A model generated the notes under the pieces. The model saw only the letters and a list, made by a program, of their open reading frames with translations, ran no database searches and was not told the origin of the DNA. A program made the position numbers and the translations under genes. From Spinellus fusiger (taxonomy: Eukaryota; Mucoromycota; Mucoromycetes; Mucorales; Phycomycetaceae), in the NCBI GenBank assembly GCA_025094145.1, contig JALLLS010000032.1, positions 186,001 to 250,000 on the forward strand: a stretch of 64,000 bases of DNA, given 5' to 3'. Shown here one piece after another: positions 26,222 through 38,323 of the stretch (position 1 is the stretch's first letter; each line of letters opens with the position of its first letter).

Positions 26222-28803
26222 CTACATAACAAAGCACTGGTGCCGTTGGGGTCTCTTCTCTACTTCACCCAAGGGCCTGTTGAGACGTTCTTCTGCTGGC
26301 AAGTACCCCTTGGACGCTGCCTTTGTAAAATAAGAAAGAGCACGAGGATAGTCAGGAGTAATCTGATCAAATCCTTCTTCATAATAGACACTGCACTATT
26401 TTAGTTCATAGGTTTCATAGGTCTATTACTCTTTTTCTAATAAATAAATAAATAAATAAAAATTACCCTAACAAGTAGTCTGCCTTTTCAACCCCCTTTT
26501 CTGAAGCACAATGACACCACTTGAGGGCCATGTCGGGTTGGATGGGCGGACTGCTATAGATCCTGATAAGATCCAGCATGGCCTCTGTATGGTCTTGTTC
26601 AGCTGCCTTTGTATAATAAACAAGGGCCTGGTGCATGTCTTTTGTTTGTTCAAGGAGTCCATGTTCTTTGACAAGGGCCATTTTGTGGATGGCATCAGAA
26701 AGACCTGACTGAATTGCCTTTGTCAAGTAGAGCAAGGACAAGGTAGGATTGTAATCTATAGAGAGATGGCTATGTTGAACCCATGTAATTTATCCATTGA
26801 ACTGAGTGATACTGTAGCAGGACTTTATATCTATTGATCCATTGATCCATTGATCCATTGATCCATTGATCTCTATCTCCATTGATCTATAATTTACCTG
26901 TTGATATCCACACGCTCATAGTCTTTGCCATAGATGCAACTAAGCACATAGCATGCCTGGGCACTGGCGGGTGGTTCTGAATCTGCTGCACTCTGAAGAT
27001 ACTCCATCCCAGCCGCAACATCCTTTGGTTTCTTGATCTTACTGCTTAATAAGAGTCTTGCCATTTCCTATGAATAGGACCATTGAATAAAGTGTCAATA
27101 CCCTTTGTCAATGGACCACCACTGCATGCTATTGGGAGTGAAGATGCAAGGGGAGGTCTTGTTCAACTCAATAATGAGACTTACATAATTAGCATGAACA
27201 TGGCCCCTTGCTGCTGCCCATGCATAGTGAGTAGAGGCTCTTTCTTTCATGTTCTGTGATTTCCAGTGATTCCCTAGCCTGTAGTAAGCCTCTATGTTTC
27301 CTGCTTTGGCGGATTGTTGATAGCATCTTAGGGCCTTTTGCGGCTGTACTTTGGTGTATCCCATCCCAACACATTGTTGTGCCTGAGGTCCCTCCTGGTA
27401 CCACTGTCCTTTGATCAAAAGGGCCTCTGGATGCCCGCCCTTTGCCAGTGTCTCAATCCAGTACCCTGCCTCTGTCAAGAGTCGGTGGCGAGTGGTGTTG
27501 GTCCTTGTGTCGACAGGATAGAGGGCGGCTATTTCAAACAGATAATGACAATAGGTCATTTGGACATTCTTATCGCGTGTTTTGGCTGCCATGCGTCGGT
27601 AGGTTTTGATTGCATCCTGGTGGTGGGTGAGACTGAAGGAGGCAATGCTAAGACGTGATTTCTGAGGATCGGGTGCAGATGGGATGTCTATGTGCATAGA
27701 ACCCAGGTCTGTGGGGTTCTTCTTGTCTGCCTGTGTGTCTGCCTGTGTGGGTAGATCCATAGCCACTTTGGTGCTGTGACTGGAGACGAGGGCAGTAGAA
27801 GGAGAAGTGAGGATGGGAGAAGTGGGGGGTATTGAATTGGAGAATGGATGTGAGGCATCCTTCTTCATGGGTGGGTCTGGCATCCCACGTCCAGTGCTTG
27901 TGGAGGGTGTTATGGGTAAGAGAGGGGATCCTATACCAGAAACACTCTGTGGAAATGTGCTGACAGTGTTGGTTCTTTGAAGAGAATAGGATCCAGTGGA
28001 GTCTATACATACACTACACTCAGTCCAATGACGGGTAGGATCAAGCAAAGAGACTTACGTCGTTTGTTATGATGAGAGAGGAGGAATTCCATGGAGTTCC
28101 TTGGCTTGCTCATGTCCACTCCCAAGGACAGAGCAAGAGCATCAATATCAAGTGTAGAGGAAGATGTGGATGGATCAAATGGCTTTTGTAGCTTCAATGG
28201 TGCGTCCTGGGGATGTGTAGGCAGTGGTTGAGGAACTTCTATCTTCATACTCTCTACTCTTCCAGGCCTTTCTATGGTGCTGTATCTTGCTACCCGGGTG
28301 GGTGAAGTGCTTGGATTTGGACTCCATGGTTGTGTGGTGCTATAGCGACTCGCTGATCTTCTTGGTTGATGCTCCTCTCCTTGTAGGATGAAGGCATTAT
28401 AAGGCTGCTGGGACTGATGCTGGGACTGAGGATGATAAGGCTGATGCGGCTGGTAAAGCGGCTGTCCCTTGTAGGATACTTCCCCTTCCTGTCCACTGTC
28501 TTCTTTACGGGCACCCTGGGAAGACAGAGGAGACAGAGGAGACAGGGGAGGAAGCAGAGGAAGTGGTCTTCTCGACTGCTCCAGTGGCTTTTCTCCCCAC
28601 TCCTCTGACTCGTCCACTAGGCCCAACTGTCCCAATTCTCCCAACTGCCCTGATTTCTCGAGTTGTTCTATGAGGGCAGAATACGGTATCTGGAAGACTT
28701 GTTCTTGTCTGCTGTCTCTTCTGTAGAGCGTGTTTTCATAAGGAGGATGGGAGGAAGTGTCAGAAGCAGGTCGCTGGTCACTATAAACAAAAGGCTGGGA
28801 CAT
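26222..28803 (-). CDS. Chitin synthase activator, Skt5/Chs4 type (Sel1 repeats, CaaX end)
   Basis: Proteins of this family activate and localise a chitin synthase (Chs3 in yeast) at sites of wall growth. Exons on the minus strand: 28803-28059, 28002-27185, 27067-26898, 26769-26467, 26390-26222; together 2,205 bases, 734 residues. The first 350 residues are disordered and rich in Pro, Ser and Gln. From about residue 390 Sel1 repeats follow: AGYWIETLAKGGHPEALLIK, KALRCYQQSAKAGNIEAYYR, HYAWAAARGHVHANYEMARL, LLYLTKAIQSGLSDAIHKMA, ALVYYTKAAEQDHTEAMLDL and ALSYFTKAASKGYLPAEERL. The last four residues, CFVM, form a CaaX prenylation box, as in yeast Skt5, which fits membrane attachment. The acceptor at 26770 was chosen because the nearer TATAG breaks the frame. 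Other Sel1 proteins exist, but the long disordered N terminus plus CaaX favours Skt5. Confidence 0.88.
26828..26872. repeat. Tandem repeat of ATTGATCC in an intron
   Basis: About five copies of the 8-mer ATTGATCC and a degenerate one lie inside the third intron of the Sel1-repeat gene. Confidence 0.85.
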
Positions 28804-30935
28804 GGAAAAGGGTTAAATCAAAAGAGGATCCGCTGCCATACTGTGTTTTTTTGGTTGCTTGTCTATTTTACCTATTTCTATTATAAAACAAAAAGAAAAC
28901 AATGAGCTACCAAAAGCGTCTGTCTAAATCCACCTATTCACAGCTTCACAGATCGTTGTTATGCTCACAGTGTTGTAAGGAAAAAAGGCTAAACAATTTC
29001 CATATATGGTCATTGTAGCTGTTCCTCTATCTTTTTGTCCCTGAGTGCATGGGATGAGACACAAGAAAGAGACAGAGAGAAGTGTGTCCAATCATCAGTG
29101 TGGATTCTGCTCTGAGTTATGCCAAATGCATAGCCAGCGAATTGTCCAATGGGGTCCTGCAGTCACAGTCTATAGCATAATGTACGTGCCTTTTGCCAAC
29201 TCAATGGACGCAGTAGGATGTATTGTAGAATGGATAGAGAGAGAGAATGATTGGACAGAGATTGGATAGTAACAAAGCCTAGTGTTTGTACGTGTAGATG
29301 GTGATGTGTGATGATGCTATAGGTGAGATGGTCTTTTTTATACACACCTCTTCTATACACACCTACACATCACATCACATCACATCACATCACATCACAT
29401 CACATCACATCACATCACATCACATCACATCACATCACATCACATCACATCATCACATCACCCATACCATTTAGAACAGCATCATTATGAACACTCTCCT
29501 CAAAGGACTCAACATCTGGTGACTCTCTTTCTGAGCTCCCCCTTTATTCTTATTCTATCCTTGTTGTGTGTCTCGGAAAGGCAGATTTGACACATCGGAA
29601 AGTTTCCTCCGTGTAATACATGGTCTTATGCTTGCCGAGCAGGTTGACTTGTGCAGCTGTGTTGAAAAATATTAAGTAGATGCTTTGCACCGCTTTCATC
29701 GGAAGAGACAATGACACAATTCAACTCAGCCATGAGAAAGCTACAGTCACTACAAGGCCAGGTAGAGAAGGGCAGGCAGGCAGACATGGGCTGACCTAGA
29801 ATGACAAGGGAGAAAAGGGGGAGAAAGGCTAATCTCCCTCCTATCAAAACACACACTACACACACTCTACACACACTCTACACACACCAAGGTATCCTTT
29901 TCTCTCTTCTATTTTGACACTCATCAATACGTGCTCCTTGTTCCCGCCCTTCTGCTTCCTACTGCTTGAGACCCTACAGGGGGTGGTGGGTGGCTGTGGA
30001 TGGAATGTGTCCGTGCACTCTATGGATGACAACACACTCCATCTCACCTCATCCGAGCTGAAGAAGTCCAAAGAAGAAGAGGAGGGGGTTGGTATATACA
30101 TATAAATATATAAATATATAAAATACTCTATTTCTTTATTTCTTCTTTATTTCTTTGGTATACACAACAGAGTGTCTTTTTTCTTTTTCTTTCTACTCCA
30201 ACAAAGAAGCCTACTTATGGGCATCCACTGTGGATAGCTTATCAGAGGATAGCCCACCACAGCAGAGAAATGGACAGCCAACTTCCCTACTGGTCTTGAT
30301 CTCTTGTTTACTCGTCACTCTGTTAAGATCTAACCACTTTCCTTATAAGTACCATGTCTCTATAGACAAGCACAAATCAAAACAATGAGTGTCATCATCT
30401 TCATCATGCTTAGTGTGCAAATCATGCTTAATGTACACACCCACTGTACTACTTAACAAATAAGCCGACAGCAAAAGAGAACAAGACAGCAAAAGATAAG
30501 AGGAAAGTACAATGGCAGCAGAAATGTCTTTTTTCCTTCTTTCTTTTGCTGCCTCTGGTAATAGCCTTGGTTCTATAGTCTATCATAAAGAAACCCTCTC
30601 TTTCTCTTTCTTTCTTTCTTTCCTTCTTTCCTTCTTTTCAATGGCATCCCTAGCCATCACCATCGTATTCAGAGTCCGATGCCAGATGGGGATACTCCAC
30701 TGCCAATCTACAGTATTTAGTAGTCCTCTTACTTTGAGTTGAGGGCGGGGATTGAACCACCAACAAGCGCTTTTGGTGTCTTGACTAAATTCCCTTTTTT
30801 CTCTTTTCCCCTTTATTATTTCTTGCCTTAATATTTCTGCCTTATTTCTTCATTTCTGCCTTATTTCTACTTCTTCCCTATCTTCCTCTGTTCTTTCTTC
30901 CTATAGACACACACACAGTCACACCCATAGACACC
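28804..30935. other. Divergent intergenic region between the Sel1 gene and the ankyrin-DIL gene
   Basis: The two flanking genes are transcribed away from each other, so both promoters should lie here. There is a long CACAT tract at 29363-29460, CT-rich runs near 30600-30645 and 30790-30900 (upstream of the ankyrin-DIL start), and several small open frames without motifs. No gene is called. Confidence 0.45.
29363..29460. repeat. CACAT pentamer microsatellite
   Basis: The pentamer CACAT is repeated about 18 times with one shortened unit near the right end. It lies in intergenic DNA. Confidence 0.95.
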
Positions 30936-33611
30936 ATGGCAAAAGAGCCTTTGATAACACACCAAGAGACACATACCTTTATGAAAGAACAAGTGCTTAT
31001 ACCAGACAACGCATCTGTGAAAACCAACTATGAGAATATGTCCTACGATGAAATGTCCCAGCGTATGGCAGAGAGCTATAAAGAACTGACAGAGATGCTC
31101 GGCCATCGATGGTCCACGCCTTCCTCTGAGCAGACAGATATACCAAGTATACCAGAAGACACTCATGACGACGACGACAGCAAACAGGAGCTCACTGACA
31201 GCGAGAAGAAAGCCAAAATGACCAGACTATTCTCCCGCACTGTATCGAGTGGAGACCTCTCCAAGGTCATCTCTCTGTTGGAAGAAAACAGAGACGCCAT
31301 TGATGTAGACGCCAGAGACGAGGATGGAACCACTCCACTTATCTATGCAGCGTGCTTTGGAAAGGCAGACATTGCGCAGGTGTTATTGGATGCTGGAGCC
31401 AAGATAGATATCCAAGACTCGTGTAAGCATAGAGTCTGTTTTATGTGTAGGAAAGATGTGTAGGAAAGATGTGTAGGAAAGATGTGTAGGAAAGATGTGT
31501 AGGAAAGATGTGTAGGAAAGATGCGTAGGAAAGATGCGTTGCCTACATAGCCCTTCTTCTTCCTTTTTCTTCTAATGTAGAAACACCGCAATGACTGGAA
31601 TCTATTCTCTAACACTCTTTCTTTATCAGTTGGCTGGTCTGCTCTTATGTGGGCCACCAACAATAACCATGAAGGCCTTGTCAAAATTCTGCTTGCCAAT
31701 GGTGCCTCTTCCCAACAGAAATCCGCCAAAGGAAGAACTGTATTTGACTTTGTAAGCACAGAGAACCACAAGATTGCCGATATTCTCAATACAAATCCAA
31801 GAGATAGTATGTCTTCTACATCAAGCACGATGGGGCGTACCGTGTGCAGTATGTCATCAGCTTCTTCTAACGCTGGTGACAATGATTTTTATTATCACTC
31901 CACTATTGAAGGCTTTGATAGCTTTATGGCTGAGGAATCTGACAGACGCCAACATCTTCTCGAAACAGCCATGGCCCTGGCAGGACTGCAGGAGGAAGAG
32001 GACGAGGACGAGGACGAGGACAGAGAGGACAGTGCGTTTGACTGGGACAAGTGCATGCCCCACCAGATGTTTGTGTTCAACAGTGATGATCTTGACTATA
32101 TTCTTGATACTGTCATCACCCACCTGCCTCTGCCTGTCCAGAGCGAGGCATCCGAAAAGAACAAGCGACAGGAGATCTGTGTTCCTGCCAATGTTGTATT
32201 TCTGAGTGCACGATTCGCCCACTACTATTCAAGTCCAGACCTCGTACACAGTGTGCTTGGAGGGGCTCTTGAACGCATGAGTCATACGGCCAAGGTAAGC
32301 CTCCAACTACTTACTCTCCCAGCACATGGCATTGAGTCTTATCGTCATTAGGCCCATGCAAGTGACATTCCTGTGCTTGCCTTCTGGATGACCAACTTCT
32401 CCCAGCTGCTGTACTATCTCAAGAAGGATGCTGGGCTTGTCGTCACCACAGCAGAATACCAGCTGCGTCTGTCTGAACTCATATCAGAGAGCTACACAAT
32501 GATTGTAAATGACGCTGGACGTCGGTTGGTCATGGTCCTTGAGCCTGCCATGTTAGACTATGAGGAGATCCCTGGTATGGAAGACATCTCCTTCACAGAC
32601 GACTGGCAGCGCTTCTTCAGACGCACCACACGCCGACCCACAGACACCCCTCTGGAGTTGAAGCGTCTTCCCTCCCATCTTCCTACAGATGCCCATCCAC
32701 CCACCCCTCAGTCAGTCACGAGTCTTCTCTCTTCAACACTGAGTGTCCTGCAGTTCTATGAGGTCCATCCTGCCATTATTATCCAGGGGCTGGCTCAGTT
32801 CCTCCATACCATGTCCTGTGAACTGTTCAACCGCATTCTCACGACCAAGAAGCGTCTCAGTCGCTCCAAGGCCCTGCAAGTGCGCATGAATCTGTCGCAG
32901 GTGGAGGACTGGATTCGGATCCACCACCTTCCCTCCAGTCTAGTGACCTATATCAACCCCATCATACAACTCCTCCAGCTCCTCCAATGTCTATCACAGC
33001 TCAATGACTCCACGAGCTTCATTAACACGGTGAAGAAGTTTGATAGTCTGAATGCATTACAGATCAAGCGGTGTGTTCTCAACTACCGCTATGAAGTCAA
33101 TGAGCCCCATCTCCCAGAAGAGATAGAGCGCTATGTAGCCCAGTTGGCACAGGATTCTGTTCGTTTCCGACAGGCACGCCAAACACGCTCCTTTGAGAAG
33201 GGAGTGAGGATGGGACGTGCACAGAGTGTGAGTCTACAAAGAACACGTTCAAGGCGCGAGAGTGTCTCTCAGTTTATGGGATCTCTTATTTCGGGTGTGG
33301 GCATGACGGCCTCTGCTTCTCTTCCTTCTGCTCTTCCTCCTTCTGCTCTTCCATCTGCTCCTGTTGCGGTGGATGCACCAAATACAACAGCACAGTTGGT
33401 GGGTGAAGAGAACAGTGATGATGAAGATCGACAAATCAATGAGACAAAAGATTCTAGATTCATGCTTCCCTTCTCTGTGCCCACAACAGCCCATATGGTC
33501 CATATCAGTGGGTGGGCACCAGAAGATGTAAAGCGTGAAAAGAGTGTTGTTCCTGTCATCCCAGAAGAATGGATGGAGACACTGGACAAAGGAAATCAGC
33601 CCCAGGACTAA
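30936..33611 (+). CDS. Ankyrin-repeat plus DIL (dilute) domain protein
   Basis: Exons 30936-31422, 31630-32294 and 32352-33611 sum to 2,412 bases, 803 residues. Residues about 120-215 hold ankyrin repeats (DGTTPLIYAACFGKADIAQV, then FGWSALMWATNNNHEGLVKI and GRTVFDFVSTENHKIADIL). From about residue 385 a DIL domain follows (AFWMTNFSQLLYYLKKDAG, FYEVHPAIIIQGLAQFLHT, LSQVEDWIRIHHLP). DIL domains in class V myosins and related proteins bind cargo or membranes. A filamentous-fungal family combines ankyrin and DIL, but its molecular role is not established, so I give no symbol. An acidic run lies between the two domains. The C-terminal 150 residues look disordered. The donor TCGT|GTAAGC was chosen because it gives QDSFGWSALMW without a frame break. 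Confidence 0.88.
31443..31536. repeat. Tandem 13-mer GTGTAGGAAAGAT in an intron
   Basis: About seven head-to-tail copies of GTGTAGGAAAGAT lie in the first intron of the ankyrin-DIL gene. The last two copies have GCGT instead of GTGT. Confidence 0.93.
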
Positions 33612-33978
33612 CCAACGCACCCACATACACACATAAAAGCAAAACAAAAAACAAAAAACAAAAAACAAAAACAAAACAAAAGCAAAAACAAAAGCAAAAA
33701 CAAAAGCAAAAACAATAGCTAGTGGGATGTTCTTTTTTGTTTTGTTTTTTTGTTTTATATCTTTGCTCTTGTTGTTCTTGTTTTTGCTCTTCTTTAACGC
33801 AGCATTCTTTTCTATGTACATTTCATTCTATTGTATGCCTTTTTCTTCTTTCTTTCTCTCTCACTATCACTATCACATTTTCTCGCTCTCTCTCTCTCTT
33901 ATATATATATATATCACTCGATTGTTGGAGTTATAGCCCTCTGTCTTATATGAAAATTGCTTCTTTCTTGTTGATAAT
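33612..33978. other. Low-complexity 3' region between convergent genes
   Basis: The first 110 bases after the ankyrin-DIL stop are runs of CAAAA/AACAAA, followed by T-rich sequence and an (AT) run near 33901-33914. No gene is seen. The two flanking genes converge here. Confidence 0.6.
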
Positions 33979-34833
33979 TCAAACTACCTCTTGTTGTGTT
34001 TGAGTGCTGTAGATGTCTTTCAAAGAGTCCTTTTCTTCTTCTTCTTCCTCCTCTTCCTCCTCTTCCTCCTCTTCCTCTTCTTTCACCTTGGCCTTTTTAG
34101 TCTCTGTTGTCTTTTGGATTTGTTTTCTCTTTTGGCGTTTGGCACGTCGCTTGGCTGTTCGTTCTTCATCCCTTTCTTTGAGCATAGCAATTCTGTGTTC
34201 ATATTCAAGCACATCTTTATCCTATGTTTGGGGTTTAGAGTTGATTCAGTTGTGCCCCCCCTCTTTTATTATTGATTGAATCGGTGCAAGCGAGTGTGTA
34301 CCTTTTCTTCTCTCTCGTCCATGTCCTTCAGACGAGCATATTCACGTCGACGGTGGGCTCTGTACACATGGAAATCACCACTGCCAGCACCAGCACTTGA
34401 ACCTGAGAGAAGTGTGTAGGTCAGCATGTGTCCTCTGTACAGATAAATAAGATATATTTATAGAATAGACCCCAATGTGTGTAGGTGGGTAGATAGAACA
34501 AGGGAGTTCAGCAGGTAGAGTCTACTTTACCCGGTACATTGCGGACAAACTCCTTGGGTGCTTTGGATGACTTTTCTCTTAGTGGCTCTGGAATGTGCAC
34601 AGGTTTGTCAATCTTCTTAAACAGTCTTTCAAGGTGCTGTTGTTGTAGTTCAGCAGGTGACAAGTTGTATCTCTTCTGTCTGCCTCCGTGGTCATTTCTC
34701 TCTTTTCTCTCTTTGCCTTCAAAGTGGTCTGCCATAGTGGAGAGTGTCTTTTCTTTTCTTTTTTTGTTACCTGAGAAGCGGAGACAGTTACTTTAGGTGT
34801 GACTTGCATTGGAGGAGCTTCTGATCTGTCCAT
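33979..34833 (-). CDS. PRKRIP1-like spliceosomal protein (DUF1168)
   Basis: PRKRIP1 is a small nuclear protein with a long helix found in catalytic-stage spliceosomes. Minus-strand exons: 34833-34771, 34675-34531, 34402-34302, 34221-33979. The core matches the family in order: QQHLERLFKKIDKPVHIPEP, PKEFVRNVPGSSAGAGSGDF, HVYRAHRRREYARLKDMDER, then a basic helix EERTAKRRAKRQKRKQ. A glutamate run and a short tail ending QTQQEVV close the protein. The last three exons are firm. The first exon is less certain: starting at 34833 (MDRSEAPPMQ) needs a 95-base intron with a poor pyrimidine tract, and the alternative is to start at ATG 34735 (MADHFEGKE) directly in the second exon. With the first choice the product has 183 residues. 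Confidence 0.85.
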
Positions 34834-35090
34834 TGGCTGTGGCTAGTGTTACTCGATCACTCCACTCAAGAGATGGAAAGGCAACTCCTCTTGGTGCTTA
34901 GAGGGGGATTCAGAGAGAAAGAAAAATCATAGAGAGAGAGAGAGAGATCTTGGAAAGATTTTTCTATTGTCCCATGAATAGAATAAACAAATATCTATTG
35001 ATCTGTAGATAATGATCTTTTATTATAGTCATAGTCATAGTCATAGTCATAGTAGTCATAGTAATAATACCCTTCTTTCCATGTAGTCAC
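34834..35090. other. Short intergenic region upstream of the PRKRIP1-like gene
   Basis: Contains an AG run near 34931-34946 and a TCATAG hexamer repeat at 35027-35062. It holds the promoter of the minus-strand gene but no box that I can name. Confidence 0.4.
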
Positions 35091-35560
35091 TACACACCAG
35101 GAGATTTTTCTGGCTTTTAGGCAGGGATATCTCCTTCCTTTTACGTCTAAAAATATCTTGCCTTTTATGGAACTGTATTTAAAATAAAGAGATTTGTGAA
35201 TATCCAATTTATTATTTCTTTTTGTGGAATACTTCACTATCAAATTGTATTATCAATAGAATATAGTGTTGATGAATAAAATTGTTTATTGTAATAGTAT
35301 AGATAATACTCTATTATGACTATAGCTACTGCCCAAGTGCATTCCCTCATAGAAATAGAATCCACACCCTAAAAACCCAATTCTTTGTTCTTGGAAGATA
35401 GATAACTATGCTCAGTAGTATACCCTAGACACTATTGACCTTGTAGAAGACTACTTGGGACTGACTTGAGAAGAGTCTTTATTTATTAACAATACTATGA
35501 GTGTCTTGTGGAATACAACAAGCTTAAGCCCAGATGAAGACTCTGTTACAGGGCACTAAG
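35091..35560 (+). mobile_element. Truncated copy of the TACACACC TIR element
   Basis: It starts with the terminus TACACACCAGGAGATTTTTC. Read in the plus direction it follows the sequence of 41301 read backward to about 40700, through ACTATAGCTACTGC, GGAAGATAGATAACTATGCT and AAGCCCAGATGAAGAC, with small deletions. The match fades near 35560, just before a Tc1 end at 35583. The other terminus is missing. Confidence 0.8.
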
Positions 35561-35582
35561 CAATATCTTTATAATAAGAATT

Positions 35583-35740
35583 TAGACAATCATCTAAAGA
35601 ACAACTGTTCCAAATCTTGTGTTATTCTATGAACCTTTTATTATGAACATCTTGTACTGATAGATATGCCTTTATTTTTCAAAATAAGAAAATAAGAAAA
35701 TAAAATTGCTGTTCACTCATTTATTGTATGGGACTGTATT
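35583..35740 (+). mobile_element. Solo 3' end of a Tc1-type element
   Basis: From ACAATCATCTAAAGAACAAC to GGGACTGTA this matches the last 150 bases of the transposon ending at 18657, including the subterminal ATTATGAACATCTTG. No transposase or left end accompanies it, so it is a fragment. Confidence 0.8.
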
Positions 35741-36499
35741 TATGCATAGAAAACCCATGGGATTCACAGTTTCCATTGATAAAAATACAAACATTATGCT
35801 TTAGCACAACTTCTTGGTTTTCAAATCACGGATTGAATCAATGCCTATGAAAACCAATTATAAAACAGACAGAGTATAAGAGAAAGGTCAACTCATCTTT
35901 CTTCTTTTCTTCATGGAACGTGCTCTGAGGATTATGGCAGTGAAGAACTCAATCACTGGTATTGAATAGAAGCCGATGTATCTATCAGGACATACATCTT
36001 CAACAGTCAATTATAAAAGGTTTGCAAGACACCTCGAGAAGAGAGACAGAATCACCACAGTGTTGCATAACTAATTATTCAAATGAAGATACTGCTGCTG
36101 TGGAAAACCAGAAGGTCAATAGCCTAATCCTATTTCTTAGAATGAAGCTTTTGATCTTTGTTAATCAACAACAATTGGACAAACATCTAGCTAGTAGTAA
36201 CCAACCCACCAAAACATCAAAAAAGAATCCAGTGTAATTATTGCTACACTACATCCAGATACACGTAAGTCTTTTTTTTTTTTTGGAACCATACTACATT
36301 TCTACACTCTATTTTATTTCCTCAAAGATACATCTATACTTTATGAGAATACCCCCTTTTAAATATATCAGCCAATTATAAAAATAGTGTTATTTTATTG
36401 TCCATGTATTTACTTTTATATCCCAAATATCTTTAGGTGTGTACAGCATAAACAATTAATAATAATAAGAGTGTATTTGCAATAAAGAACTGACTCTTA
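35741..36499. other. Region between Tc1 fragments, no gene seen
   Basis: AT-rich with scattered stops. An open stretch at 35962-36237 has no recognisable motif and is probably repeat-derived. Confidence 0.35.
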
Positions 36500-37585
36500 T
36501 ACAGTCACACAACATTAGAAAGTATACGACCCCATAATTTATACATTTTTAAACATGATTCTTCTTCTTTTTACCACAGAATCACATTCTATTAAGCAAT
36601 CACAGATGCTAAAGTCATAATCCTCAACTAGAAACTCAAGAGTTTGTAATAAGATTAAAGAAAGAGAGTACTAGTGTGATTATTGACTTGAAAAAAGAAA
36701 ATTACTCGATGGGTAGCATTTCAAAGGTCATTGACATTAGCAAGACAACTGTCCAGAATAGCATTAGTAGAATCAAGACTGCTGGTACATATGTACCCCT
36801 TAAGACTTGAGACGTGTTGTATGGTCTGATGAGTCACAGTTTAAAGTAGAGGGTTACCAGGGAGGAGCCAGAGTGATTCTGGATATTAGAGAAAGATGCA
36901 AGGCTGCTCATATCATACCTACAACCAAATGGGGGAAAGGCAGCATAATGATCTGGAGCTGTTTCTGGGCTGGTGGATTTGGGCCTTTGGTCTTTATTGA
37001 TGGCACTGTAAATCAAGACGAATATATCAAAATATTGGCAGGAAAATCTCTGTCATGGTTCATTAAATTGAATGAGAAGGAGGACAGAGACTTCATATTC
37101 CAAGAAGATGGGGCTAGCTGCCATACAGGTGGCTATACAACATGGTGGAAAAGAGACACATCAAATTTAGAGCTTTGATTACTGGCCCACACAATGTCCT
37201 GATCTCAACCCCATTGAACATCTCTGGAGCTGTCTTGAAAAGCTTATAGATAACAAGAGAGTCGATATAAAGAATATCGATGAGCTCAAGACAGTTTTAG
37301 AAGAAGCTTGGAGAAATATCCACGTCGATCTTGCCGAACGTTTAGTTGGCTCAATGAAGGATCGCTGCTAGGCAGTTATTGATGCCAAAGGTGGCCCAAA
37401 AAAATATTAAATAAAATTTTTTTTATATATATTACTATAGAAAATAGGTTAAACTAACTTTGTATTGAATTTGAAGTCATTAGTATGTGTTTTGAGGTCG
37501 TAACATTTATATTCGTAAAGCATGTTTTTTTTTTCAGGATTTCAAAAAATGAAAATCGTATACTTTCTAATTTTGTGTGACTGTA
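36500..37585 (+). mobile_element. Tc1/mariner-type transposon with near-identical 31-bp TIRs
   Basis: The left end starts TACAGTCACACAACATTAGA at 36500. The right end, ending at 37585, reads in reverse TACAGTCACACAAAATTAGA; both continue AAGTATACGA. TA occurs at both outer edges. The element is 1,086 bp, shorter than a full Tc1 copy because its transposase lost an internal piece. Confidence 0.9.
36657..37410 (+). pseudogene. Tc1-type transposase with an internal deletion and a frameshift
   Basis: An N-terminal HTH is readable (YSMGSISKVIDISKTTVQNS), then the region between DNA-binding and catalytic domains is missing. The catalytic part starts RRVVWSDESQFKVEGYQGGA and includes GSIMIWSCFWAGG and FQEDGASCHTGGY. 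After about 37160 the frame changes to FDYWPTQCPDLNPIEHLW. A TAG at 37368 interrupts MKDRC-stop-AVIDAKGG, and TAA at 37408 ends it. It is clearly inactive. It differs from the copy at 17.4 kb in TIR and protein sequence, so it is a separate subfamily. Confidence 0.85.
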
Positions 37586-38057
37586 TCCCCTCATTAAATG
37601 ACTTAGTTACATATTCAATTCAGACAGTCTATTCTTCCTTCTTTTTGTTGTTGTTATTATTACCACCACTACTATTGCTATTATTAACAATACTAATAAC
37701 AATATTAGGACAAAGAACAAGAGAATATTCTATTGTTGGATAGGCAATCTCAAGAGACTCTTACTCACACTCTTATGGACTGCCTTTGTATGAGATTAAA
37801 ACTCATAATGATCACCAAAAATAGTAATAATAATAAAGGATGATTGACTTCATCAACCCATGTCGATTCTTCTTGGGATTCTATCTGTTGATGCCACACA
37901 TTATGACATGTTAGTATAACCAGTAAATATATTTAAATATAGAGTCTATAGAGTCTATAAAAGACAAGTAGGTTATTTATGTGTTACCTATTCAAAAAAG
38001 AAAGAAAGAAATAGGTGACACTTTCTCTTTGGATCTCTCTATAGCTTGAGATTTTTA

Positions 38058-38095
<38 letters not shown>

Positions 38096-38133
38096 TATTT
38101 ATTTATTAACTCCATGGAGGAAAGTATCTATTC
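37586..38133. other. Simple-sequence rich spacer
   Basis: Holds ATT/ATTT microsatellites at 38057-38108 and no gene. It separates the Tc1 copy from the left end of the 3.17-kb TIR element. Confidence 0.5.
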
Positions 38134-38323
38134 TACACACCAGGAGGTCTTTAGGATATAAAAGGAAATAGTCGAAATACAATTGTTTAAGAAATGACAT
38201 CGATTTGAAAAGGAGCAAAAATAAATTATGTATTCATGTTAGTTTTTAAATAAAGATTATTATTATAATTTACCTGTAAATATCTGAATCCCGAAGGAAA
38301 CCACTTTCGATGTGGCGATATAT

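Noticed and set aside
29363..29460. Telomere-like appearance of the CACAT tract
   Set aside because: The unit CACAT is not a known telomere repeat and the tract is internal, between two genes.
30740..30800. tRNA-like T-arm (GGTTCAATCCC on the minus strand)
   Set aside because: The T-stem pairs only with an eight-base loop, and no matching acceptor or D-arm is found at the proper distance.
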